Positions 1 through 5,555 of a DNA stretch of 7,210 nucleotides are shown here, piece by piece. A model generated the notes under the pieces. That model was not told the DNA's origin, ran no database searches, and was given only the letters and a program-made list of their open reading frames with translations. Positions within the stretch are counted from its first letter, which is position 1. The number at the start of each line of letters is the position of its first letter. Source of the stretch: Bryobacterales bacterium (lineage in GTDB: Bacteria > Acidobacteriota > Terriglobia > Bryobacterales > Bryobacteraceae); contig SHUN01000142.1 in NCBI GenBank assembly GCA_009697495.1, forward strand, positions 1-7,210, given 5' to 3'. Position numbers and translations under genes: made by a program.

Positions 1-104
1 CTGGGCATGGCAACTTGCATCTAGATTTTGGACTGGGGGACTTGCCATTGGTCGATGTTGGGGTCGAGCGCCTTCTGCATGGCCAGGAAGTCCGGGTCGA
101 TCTC

Positions 105-114
105 GGGGCAGTCC
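105..114. repeat. Target-site duplication, left copy (GGGGCAGTCC)
   Basis: This 10-base direct repeat abuts the left end of the MITE and is identical to 411-420. The match runs to 12 bases (with TT) if the first two bases of the element are counted. Because the inverted repeats pair out to base 115, the 10-base reading is preferred. In the terminase frame it encodes the GAC-TGC-CCC (DCP) codons. Confidence 0.85.
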
Positions 115-163
115 TTCGGCGCTCTCGAACATTAGCTCGTTTGTGCTCTCCAAAACTGACCCA
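115..163 (+). repeat. Left terminal inverted repeat of the MITE
   Basis: This 49-base arm begins TTCGGCGCTCTCGAA and ends CTGACCCA. It pairs with 362-410 at 36 of 49 positions without gaps. The best matches are in the outer 20 bases and the innermost 9, with a poorer middle, as expected for a transposase-binding end plus a second conserved block. Confidence 0.8.
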
Positions 164-177
164 CACCAAGAACACGA

Positions 178-241
178 CTTGCCCGTGGGCAAGACAGTTT
201 CATCCACGCCGAAGGCGTGTTTCATCTTGCCCACGGGCAAG
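178..241. repeat. Three-palindrome cluster inside the MITE
   Basis: CTTGCCCGTGGGCAAG (178-193) and CTTGCCCACGGGCAAG (226-241) are each near-palindromes, with 7-base arms around two bases, and are exact reverse complements of one another. Between them lies a perfect CACGCC-GAA-GGCGTG hairpin (205-219). The 8-mer GTTTCATC occurs at 197-204 and again at 219-226. The whole can fold as three small hairpins or as one large cruciform. The layout resembles REP/BIME-type intergenic repeats. Whether it belongs to the MITE or nested into it later cannot be told from one copy. Confidence 0.75.
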
Positions 242-361
242 ATTTCGAATTTCCGCGCTTGGGGCGGTCCAGATTCGCCTTTAGTTCGTCTCTCGACGGC
301 CCCTGGCCTCGGGGCGGCGAGCCAGACGGCCAGTCCGCCTCTGGTTTTGTGATCAAACTCA

Positions 362-410
362 TGGGTCAATTCTGCCGAACAAACCTGTGCAAATTTTCGA
401 GAGGGCCGAA
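362..410 (-). repeat. Right terminal inverted repeat of the MITE
   Basis: Read on the minus strand this arm begins TTCGGCCCTCTCGAA and ends TTGACCCA, mirroring 115-163. Read through in the terminase frame it contains the premature TGA at 366-368 that cuts the host gene. Confidence 0.8.
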
Positions 411-420
411 GGGGCAGTCC
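411..420. repeat. Target-site duplication, right copy (GGGGCAGTCC)
   Basis: This is the exact copy of 105-114, abutting the right end of the MITE. It also encodes the DCP codons of the terminase remnant, in the same phase as the left copy (offset 306 bases). Confidence 0.85.
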
Positions 421-757
421 TTGATTGTGGAGAAGATTCGGGTGTCGTTGCCGTGCCAGATGTTGTAGAAGAAGCCGGTCTGGCGGCGCGGAGTTGACAT
501 GAGCCAGATTCGGCCGTGGGTGCGGCCGACGAAGGGCGAGACGGGCGGGTAGCGCGGCTTCGTCGACGATCAGGACGTTGGCGGTGTTGCCGACGCCGGT
601 GTCCTGGCTGTGGGCTACGGCGAAGTTGCAGGCGCGGTCGATGAGGATCGCGGCTTGCAGCTTGGTTCTGGAAATGATCACGATGCTTTGCGCGTTGATC
701 GTCAGGGCGGTTGCAGCATAGGATCATGTATTTGACGCCGATGTCGAGTACTTGGGC

Positions 758-1051
758 CTAGGTTGTGCTGGTTCAGCTGGAAATGGAGAGAGAGCGTTTT
801 CCGTTAGGTAGTATTCCGCCCTTTGGGGCGGGGATTTTCAAGGCATCCGGGGCTACCGATCCGATGTCATTTGGGAGGAGCGCGAAAGGGGAACTTCCGC
901 GGGTAACCCCATCGTCTCGATGAGCCCGCCAAGCTATCCCTCGGCATGGTTGCATCCCTGCAGAGCCCGCTTCCGTTTTACCTGGCAAAGTCATTGTTAC
1001 TCCCATTTCAGGCCGCCTGCGTCCGGGATGTTTTCCGATGGAGAGCGCCGA
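758..1051. other. Stretch with no recognisable gene
   Basis: No frame on either strand reads as a known protein here, and the open frames lack family motifs. The only structure seen is the CCGCCC-TTTG-GGGCGG hairpin at 816-831. On the plus strand the stretch leads into the TIGR03437 remnant, so part of it may be decayed sequence of that gene. Confidence 0.6.
816..838 (+). terminator. Hairpin followed by a short T run; weak terminator-like or REP-like element
   Basis: A perfect 6-bp GC stem (CCGCCC/GGGCGG) with a TTTG loop is followed, after GGA, by TTTT. The T run is short and separated from the stem, so termination would be weak. No intact plus-strand gene ends just upstream. It may equally be a dispersed palindrome. 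Confidence 0.25.
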
Positions 1052-1180
1052 GGAGTTTATACCGGAGTGCTTCAAGTGAATGTCAAAATACCGATTACAG
1101 CGACTGGCGGTCGCAATGAGCTCCTGCTTGAACTCGGCGACCGCTTAAGCCGTCGCGGTGTTACAATTTTCGTACGTTAG
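1052..1180 (+). pseudogene. C-terminal remnant of a TIGR03437-domain protein
   Basis: This 42-codon stretch ends at a TAG (1178-1180) and reads GVYTGVLQVNVKIPITATGG, then a short segment ending in RRGVTIFVR. It has the closing pattern of the Solibacter C-terminal domain: a gVxQVNVxIP strand, a Gly-containing turn, and a final strand ending in VTIxVR. The intact paralogues downstream end with the comparable ISGLQQFNIRIP and GLNQFNVTIP strands. The upstream residues in the same frame lack the expected NGASF and GTGFG blocks and no start is evident, so most of the gene is missing. It lies on the strand opposite to the intact pair, so it is not a simple tail of the same array. Confidence 0.6.
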
Positions 1181-1293
1181 CGCAGGTTTCCGGGAGGAGC
1201 ACATTGGTCGCAGCACATGGGAGTTCCGTTCAGGCAAGCCGACTTAGAGCCGTTCTCGATATTCCGTCAGGCCAAGGCGAGTCAAATAGTTGG

Positions 1294-1313
1294 GACCGGC
1301 CTCCGGGCCGGTC
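1294..1313. repeat. Perfect 8-bp GC-rich hairpin
   Basis: GACCGGCC-TCCG-GGCCGGTC is a perfect 8-bp inverted repeat with a four-base loop. No T run follows on either strand, so it is not a canonical intrinsic terminator. It may be a small dispersed palindrome. Confidence 0.6.
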
Positions 1314-1489
1314 GTTCGGCTACGCCCGTCGAATTGTCGAGAAGTGCACTAGGCCGTTGCGATTCCGCCGCGCTCGAATAAACGCGGAGATTCTCTGGAC
1401 TAGCGTTCTTTTCGCACGGTGAGGCGTGCCGCCAGAAGCGCATTGTATAGGGCCACAATATTCGCCCCCGTAGCGGGCAGTTTTTCTCA

Positions 1490-1573
1490 TTAGCCGCTCC
1501 CGTTCCAGCCAGGATCGTGACTCAGCACGGCTAGCATGGCACACGCTGCGGGCACCCGAAGGACGCGCTTCAT
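1490..1573 (-). pseudogene. Doubtful signal-peptide micro-ORF, possibly the start of a broken gene
   Basis: ATG at 1573 opens MKRVLRVPAACAMLAVLS and ends nine residues later at TAA (1490-1492), directly followed by an in-frame TGA. The start looks like a signal peptide, with a basic n-region and a short hydrophobic core. GGAG lies 11 bases upstream of the ATG. After the two stops the same frame stays open for 28 codons to TAG (1400-1402), ending IVALYNALLAARLTVRKER. Either it is a 27-residue peptide, a gene with two nonsense codons, or chance. It lies 108 bp downstream of the secreted-protein pair on the same strand. No family is recognised. Confidence 0.2.
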
Positions 1574-1599
1574 ATTTCTTCTCGCTCCACAACGCCGCG

Positions 1600-1629
1600 C
1601 CGCCTCCCGGCGCTTTGGCCGAGAGGCGG
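1600..1629 (-). terminator. Hairpin downstream of the paralogue operon, possible terminator
   Basis: CCGCCTC (1600-1606) pairs with GAGGCGG (1623-1629). After one C/A mismatch an inner CGGC/GCCG stem closes a six-base loop (GCTTTG), giving 11 pairs in all. It lies 52 bases beyond the stop codon of the 3052-1682 gene. No T tract follows on the minus strand, so it would have to act by slowing polymerase, by protecting the 3' end, or with Rho. The structure is clear; the function is inferred. Confidence 0.35.
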
Positions 1630-1681
1630 GCTGGATGGGAAGTTCGCCTACAGCGCCGCCCGGTGGGGCGAGGCCCGGCGA

Positions 1682-3052
1682 TTACTGAACCGGCAGGACA
1701 GCGCCGGCCGAGGGCGTGGTGACGCCGCCAACGGTGATGGCGATGGCTACGTTACCGGTTGCGGCGGACTGCGGGATCCGGATGTTGAACTGCTGGAGTC
1801 CCGAGATGTTCCCCGGCGCGAGGCCGGCGTAAAGGATGTCGGCGGCGGCCAGAGTTGTTCCGCCAACGGTGATCGTAACGGCGTCGCGGAGCCGCGCCTG
1901 GCCGGAGGCGATTTCACCCGCCTGGTAAACGGGTTCACTAACCCCGAAGCCGGTGCCGTAGAGAATTACTACATCGCCACGGCGAGCGGGGACGCCGCCG
2001 GGAACGTCGGCCGCATTGGCGATGGTGCTCTTGAAGTCGGACGTTTGAGCGGCGATGGATTTACCGCTGAATGTGAAAAATGCCGGCGCGTGGCTATTCA
2101 CGGTGACGGTGGCGACGTCCGATTTGACTTCATTCGGGCGACCGGGGTTCAAGATGACCGTCAGGGGCACTGCGCCGGAGGGGGTTGAAACCGGGACCTG
2201 GAAGTTGATTTGATCGGTCTGGACGTAAGTGATGGGCGCGCGGCGGCCGCCGATTTCGACGGCGACGCAGGCGAGCTGCTGCGGGAAAGCGCCGTCGACA
2301 AAGTCTCCGGAACTGGCGGCGCGGGAGCGGCCTGCGACTTCGAAGTCGAGTCCGAGAACGCTGGCAAAGACGTTTGGAGATAAGTCCCGGCTGAAAGAGG
2401 CGCCGTTAACGATGGTGCGAACGGTGGGCTTTCTCGTGAGATTGCACGCGCCTTCGGCTTTCAGGGTGATGCTGGTGGTGTAGATGCGATCCCCGGCGTT
2501 GCTATTGTTGTTGTTGGCCGCGTTGCCGGCGGCATAAAAGGTGATGTCGCCGATTTCATTGGCCGGAGGCGTCCAATCGAATTCCCATTCGACGCCGACG
2601 CGAGTGTCGGCGAAGGTACCGGGCTGGGTGTGCTGGGCGAACTGGGGTTCCGGTTCGCCGTTGCAAGGGGGCAGGCCGATGGTTGCGCCGCAGCGAACGA
2701 CGTTGTTGTCACCGGCGGTTAAGGACCCGGCGCCTCTGGACGTATCACGGGCTTCGCGGGCCGTGAACTGGAAGCCCCAGCGGGCGGCGTCGGGATGTTG
2801 AATTTTGACGCGAATCTTCTTCCTTACTCCCGGGGTATAGGTGAGTTTATCCACCAGAATTTCCAGCATTCCGCTGCCGTCGGAATTCGCGGGTGCGAAG
2901 GTCCGGTGACAGTTGGCGCAGGTGCCGCCGCCCCCATCGGTTGGGACTCCGGAAACTGGGGAGCGGGGGCCGGTGGAGAAGGCGAATAGGGCGGGTGCTC
3001 CCAAAAGGGCACCGGCAATCAGGAATCGGGAAATTCTGGTGGTTTGACGCAT
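1682..3052 (-). CDS. Secreted protein: choice-of-anchor-V-like domain plus TIGR03437 C-terminal region
   Basis: The 456-residue product begins with a signal peptide (basic MRQTTRISR, hydrophobic core about 10-25, likely cleavage near AFS-TG). A CANCH motif follows at 45-49, matching the CXXCH heme-c site. Next come TYTPG (71-75), WGFQ (92-95), FDWTPP (158-163) and an Asn-rich AGNAANNNN (175-183), the pattern of the Cys-containing N-terminal domain called choice-of-anchor V. C121 and C130 could form a disulfide. The rest is TIGR03437-like: NGASF (216-220), QINFQVP (281-287), YGTGFG (365-370) and a closing QFNIRIP. It should be exported. Its role is unknown, perhaps adhesion or electron transfer at the envelope. 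It is the second gene of a tandem pair: TAA TAA AGGA TTT ATG links it to the gene before, so its ribosome-binding site lies 3 bases from the ATG in a 10-base gap. The domain calls are good; the function is open. Confidence 0.85.
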   Translation of the reverse strand: MRQTTRISRFLIAGALLGAPALFAFSTGPRSPVSGVPTDGGGGTCANCHRTFAPANSDGSGMLEILVDKLTYTPGVRKKIRVKIQHPDAARWGFQFTAREARDTSRGAGSLTAGDNNVVRCGATIGLPPCNGEPEPQFAQHTQPGTFADTRVGVEWEFDWTPPANEIGDITFYAAGNAANNNNSNAGDRIYTTSITLKAEGACNLTRKPTVRTIVNGASFSRDLSPNVFASVLGLDFEVAGRSRAASSGDFVDGAFPQQLACVAVEIGGRRAPITYVQTDQINFQVPVSTPSGAVPLTVILNPGRPNEVKSDVATVTVNSHAPAFFTFSGKSIAAQTSDFKSTIANAADVPGGVPARRGDVVILYGTGFGVSEPVYQAGEIASGQARLRDAVTITVGGTTLAAADILYAGLAPGNISGLQQFNIRIPQSAATGNVAIAITVGGVTTPSAGAVLPVQ

Positions 3053-3062
3053 AAATCCTTTA

Positions 3063-4436
3063 TTATCTTTGGACGGCGAGTACTACCCCCGTCTGAATTG
3101 GAACACTGTTGATCAGCATTTCAATGGCGTGTTCCCCGTTGGCGAGGGCGCTGGGGATAGTTACATTGAACTGATTGAGTCCGGAGCTGGAGAGCCCGGA
3201 GAAATCTGGGGTGACGGCTATGCCGCCGATGCGCATTATGACCGAGTCCACTAGCCGGGCCGCGCCGCTGAAAATTTTGCCAGGAGCGACGGCGGGATTG
3301 GTGGGCCCGAAACCGGTACCGAAGAAGAGGATGAGCTCGCCGGGTTTTGCCGGGACCACTCCTGCGACTCCAGCCGGACCGATAACGGCGGCATCGAGCC
3401 GGACGGCGGCCGGGTAGGTTTTCGAGTTGAGGCTATAGGTAAACAACCCGGGAAGCTCTTTAGCGGCGATGGCGGAATACGCGGCCGATTCGCCGGCTGG
3501 CGTCTTGACGACGACGGCGACGGGGCCGGTCTTGCCCGCCAAGTCCGGAGCCTGAATATTCAACTGGCCCGGCGAGATGAAGTAGATAAAGGCAGGCTTG
3601 CCGTCGATGGTCACGCTTACGCCATCGAGTGAAGTGGGGAAATTACCGGCGGCGTCGATGGCGCCGGTCCAGTCCCTGGTGGATGGCGACAGGTTCGTGC
3701 CGAAGACGGTGGTCCAGGCGCCGGTGACCGCTCCAGGGCGGAAGGAAGCGCCATTTGTTACGCCGTTGGTGGAGGTGATAACCGGGGGATTACCGCCGGC
3801 CGCTTTGGGCGTCAGCGTGAAATTCGCGGTGTAGATTTTGTCGCCTGAGCTTGAGTTGTTACTGTTGGCCGCGTTTCCGGCAACGTAAAAACGGATGTTA
3901 CCGGCGGCGGCGGCGGGCGGAGTCCAATCGATATCAAAAGTGTTGACGGTGCTGGCGGGGCTGTGTTCGATGAACTCGAGGGGCGTGGCAACCGCGCAGT
4001 TACCAGAGGCGGAGCGTTCCCGGCCATCCTGACAGAGAATAAACGTACCCGTTCCGACGACGTCGAATCGTCCGGCCTGCGCGTTGGCTTCATTGCTGGC
4101 CAGGCGGGCCGAAGCCTGAAATCCGTAGCTGCGGGCTGTCGCGTCGGTTATAACGACCTTGATTCTCTGTTTCAGGCCGGGAGTGTAAGTCAACCCATCC
4201 GGGAACTGGAGTTCCACTTTGCCGCCTCCCGCGTTGACGGCAGTGCCAACGTGGCAACCGGATTGGGCGCAGGCAGCCGAGGAGCCGCCGGGGCCGCCGT
4301 CTGAACGCGGGTCAGGCCCCGAGCTAAACGCCCAAACGAGCGTCGGCAGAGCCACCATGATGGTGATTGCGCGTCCCCTGCTTTTGAAAAATGGTAGTTT
4401 TGTCATGCAAGAACTAACACGAATTGAATTCAGCAT
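3063..4436 (-). CDS. Secreted protein: paralogue with CX4CH motif and TIGR03437 C-terminal region
   Basis: This 457-residue protein has the same plan as its neighbour at 3052-1682: signal peptide, Cys motif, TYTPG (84-87 region), YGFQ (104-107), FDIDWTPP (167-174), AGNAANSNN (186-194), TNGASF (227-232), FFGTGFG and QFNVTIP. Here the Cys motif is CAQSGCH (56-62), CX4CH rather than CXXCH. C135 and C147 match the spacing region of the second Cys pair in the neighbour. The pair arose by duplication and has diverged widely. The first ATG (4436) has only a weak GGGG 8 bases upstream. ATG 4406 (MTKLPFFKSRGRAITIMVAL) has no better site, but it gives a signal peptide as long as the paralogue's and is a real alternative. 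It lies 86 bp after mutY on the same strand and may be partly read through from it. The function is unknown. Confidence 0.85.
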   Translation of the reverse strand: MLNSIRVSSCMTKLPFFKSRGRAITIMVALPTLVWAFSSGPDPRSDGGPGGSSAACAQSGCHVGTAVNAGGGKVELQFPDGLTYTPGLKQRIKVVITDATARSYGFQASARLASNEANAQAGRFDVVGTGTFILCQDGRERSASGNCAVATPLEFIEHSPASTVNTFDIDWTPPAAAAGNIRFYVAGNAANSNNSSSGDKIYTANFTLTPKAAGGNPPVITSTNGVTNGASFRPGAVTGAWTTVFGTNLSPSTRDWTGAIDAAGNFPTSLDGVSVTIDGKPAFIYFISPGQLNIQAPDLAGKTGPVAVVVKTPAGESAAYSAIAAKELPGLFTYSLNSKTYPAAVRLDAAVIGPAGVAGVVPAKPGELILFFGTGFGPTNPAVAPGKIFSGAARLVDSVIMRIGGIAVTPDFSGLSSSGLNQFNVTIPSALANGEHAIEMLINSVPIQTGVVLAVQR

Positions 4437-4455
4437 ACTCTATACCCCGTGAATG

Positions 4456-4483
4456 TAATTATCTCCGGATCAAGAGTTCACAA
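4456..4483 (-). promoter_or_regulatory. Possible promoter for the secreted-protein pair
   Basis: In the 86-bp gap between mutY and the pair, the minus strand reads TTGTGA (4483-4478), 16 bases, then TAATTA (4461-4456). The overlapping GATAAT (4463-4458) is a better -10 hexamer but leaves only 14 bases. The stretch is AT-rich against a GC-rich background. This is weak evidence, and readthrough from mutY is an alternative. Confidence 0.2.
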
Positions 4484-4522
4484 CTTACCGGATTTTCCTA
4501 ATGTACACATCCAGCTGGTGTA

Positions 4523-5533
4523 TCAGGGGAAGATCTGGGCACCGAGTAGCGCCTTTCTCGTAACCGTGCTTAGGGGAAGGGCCGGAAGCTGTCCTAGAGG
4601 CGTCCACTGGAGGGGGAACGCCACTTGGCCTGCACGTATACGAATCACACGGAAGTCATAGATGTGATTCGTGATAGCGTGCGAGAACTCACTGAGTAGC
4701 TTAGCAGAGCTCGCTTCGGGCAGTTGATGCGGTTCGGGAAGTTCCCAAAATCCACCCAGCATTGCGGCATCCTGCGCGCGCTGCCAGAGGAGAATGTTTC
4801 CGTTCCGTATGGCCACCAGAAGCGTCCGCCGTTCGCGACGGATTTCGGCCCTGCGCAATTTTATAGGCAATTCGCGTTCCAAACCGCTGGAATGCGCGGC
4901 GCAAAACTCGCTTACCGGGCATAATTCACATTTTGGCGCCCGGGGAACGCAAATCGTGGCACCCAACTCCATAACGGCCTGGTTGTGCGCGGCCGGATCG
5001 GCGGGATCGAGGAGCATTTGCGCCACTTCCCGCAGTCGTTCTTTCGTCCGCAGTGACTGAATGTCGCCAGAATCCTGGGTCAGACGGGCGACGACTCGGA
5101 TGACATTGCCGTCCAAAACGGCACGGGGTGTTCCAAAACAGATACTGGAGACGGCGGCGGCGGTATAGGGGCCTACGCCGGGAAGTTCCAGGATCTCTTC
5201 GTATTGTTCGGGAAATTTGCCGGCGGCGACGATTAGGCGGGCGGCGGCGCGGAGGTTGCGGGCGCGGGAGTAGTATCCCATCCCGGCCCAGGCGTTGAGC
5301 AGATCGTCATCGGCGGCGGCGGCGAGGGCGGCGGGATCGGGGAAGCGTGTGAGGAAGCGCTCGTAGTAGGGAATGACGGCGGCGACGCGGGTTTGCTGGA
5401 GCATGATCTCGGAGATCCAGATGCGATAGGGGTCGGTGGTGCGGCGCCAGGGGAGGTCGCGGTGGTTGGCGAGGTACCAGTCGCCGAGGCGGCTGCGGAA
5501 AGTACGGAGGCGGGCGGGAGTGAACTCCTTCAT
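4523..5533 (-). CDS. mutY: Adenine DNA glycosylase MutY
   Basis: MutY removes adenine mispaired with 8-oxoguanine in base excision repair. The 336-residue product carries the whole family signature. The catalytic Glu42 lies in SEIMLQQT, the helix-hairpin-helix is LPGVGPYTAAAV (117-128), and the catalytic Asp141 lies in LDGNVIRV. The 4Fe-4S ligands are C195-x6-C202-x2-C205-x5-C211. The C-terminal NUDIX-like domain (about 230-336) recognises the 8-oxoguanine and has FWELP (262-266) and the FSH loop (283-285). The length is normal. The frame is open upstream to 5629, but the ATG at 5533 is chosen because MKEFTPARL starts where family members start and longer forms would overlap uvrA. No clear Shine-Dalgarno precedes it, so translation may be leaderless or weak. 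It is divergent from uvrA with 22 bases between start codons. The call is firm; the start is slightly less so. Confidence 0.95.
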   Translation of the reverse strand: MKEFTPARLRTFRSRLGDWYLANHRDLPWRRTTDPYRIWISEIMLQQTRVAAVIPYYERFLTRFPDPAALAAAADDDLLNAWAGMGYYSRARNLRAAARLIVAAGKFPEQYEEILELPGVGPYTAAAVSSICFGTPRAVLDGNVIRVVARLTQDSGDIQSLRTKERLREVAQMLLDPADPAAHNQAVMELGATICVPRAPKCELCPVSEFCAAHSSGLERELPIKLRRAEIRRERRTLLVAIRNGNILLWQRAQDAAMLGGFWELPEPHQLPEASSAKLLSEFSHAITNHIYDFRVIRIRAGQVAFPLQWTPLGQLPALPLSTVTRKALLGAQIFP

Positions 5534-5539
5534 ATAATT

Positions 5540-5547
5540 GGAAAGGA
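5540..5547 (+). promoter_or_regulatory. Ribosome-binding site that decides the uvrA TTG start
   Basis: GGAAAGGA lies eight bases before TTG 5556. No comparable site precedes the ATG at 5589, and that later start would remove the conserved FIRGAR that opens UvrA proteins. The site sits within the 22-base gap between the mutY and uvrA start codons. Confidence 0.75.
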
Positions 5548-5555
5548 CGCAAACA

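Larger units (their letters stand above)
115..410. mobile_element. MITE-like non-autonomous transposon, 296 bp
   Basis: The element is bounded by terminal inverted repeats whose outer 15 bases differ at one position (TTCGGCGCTCTCGAA against TTCGGCCCTCTCGAA read inward). The repeats extend imperfectly to 49 bases on each side, 36 of 49 identical without gaps, both ending in TGACCCA. It is flanked by the perfect direct repeat GGGGCAGTCC. It has no transposase gene. Removing it with one flanking repeat deletes 306 bp, a multiple of three, and fuses STIKDCP to EIDPDFLAM in one terminase frame. Ends, target duplication and the restored empty site agree independently. A duplication of about 10 bp occurs in several DDE transposase families (IS4-like among them), so the partner transposase cannot be named from the sequence. 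Confidence 0.85.
21..757 (-). pseudogene. Degraded phage-type terminase large subunit, interrupted by a MITE
   Basis: Three minus-strand reading frames in succession spell parts of a terminase large subunit, the ATPase/nuclease that packages phage DNA. Bases 757-707 read QVLDIGVKYMILCCNR, like the strand that leads into the Walker A motif in this family. The QSGKST-type loop itself is missing, apparently deleted. Bases 705-541 read on in a second frame, with QSIVIISRTKL and the Walker B strand NVLIVDEAA. Near 550 the frame shifts again to GRIWLMSTP and TGFFYNIWH, the family's 'STP-GFFY' motif, and then STIKDCP. The MITE at 115-410 interrupts just after KDCP and brings an in-frame TGA at 366-368. 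Beyond it, KDCPEIDPDFLAMQKALDP resumes and ends at a TAG at 21-23. No nuclease domain is seen. The motif order is convincing, but the family name comes from recognition only. The original host of the gene (prophage or orphan copy) cannot be told. Confidence 0.7.
1181..1681. other. Stretch without a confident gene
   Basis: Just after the remnant's stop, GGGAGGAG (1192-1199) stands 4-6 bases before a TTG at 1204, a good ribosome-binding arrangement. The 72-codon frame it opens (to 1422) is rich in Arg and Ser and shows no family motif. An overlapping 54-codon frame starts at ATG 1217 and ends at 1381, also unrecognised. A hairpin lies at 1294-1313 and another at 1600-1629. A doubtful minus-strand micro-ORF starts at 1573. 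The stretch is best read as decayed or intergenic DNA. Confidence 0.5.

Noticed and set aside
1..219. Minus-strand frame opening at MKHAFGVDE and running off the left edge
   Set aside because: It runs through the palindromes and the MITE end and is out of phase with the terminase codons at 21-114. The open frame is a by-product of GC-rich palindromic sequence.
359..727. Minus-strand open frame of 122 codons starting MILCCNR
   Set aside because: Only its first few residues belong to the terminase relic. The rest is an Arg/Ser/Pro-rich out-of-frame reading of the same decayed gene, and its end lies in the MITE.
773..1075. Minus-strand 100-codon open frame
   Set aside because: It overlaps the plus-strand TIGR03437 remnant, has no family motif, and its codons are unlike the real genes here.
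1204..1422. Plus-strand 72-codon frame with a good ribosome-binding site
   Set aside because: The composition is dominated by Arg and Ser and the frame is crossed by a perfect GC hairpin. No motif is recognised, so it is mentioned only as an orphan start signal.
1411..1489. LPATG followed by a hydrophobic-looking segment and RKER, like a sortase signal
   Set aside because: It directly follows two in-frame stops, has no start codon, and the segment after LPATG is not hydrophobic enough for a sortase anchor.
4511..4518. CCAGCTGG palindrome just after mutY
   Set aside because: It is an 8-base palindrome with no loop and no T run. It is too short to call a terminator or operator.
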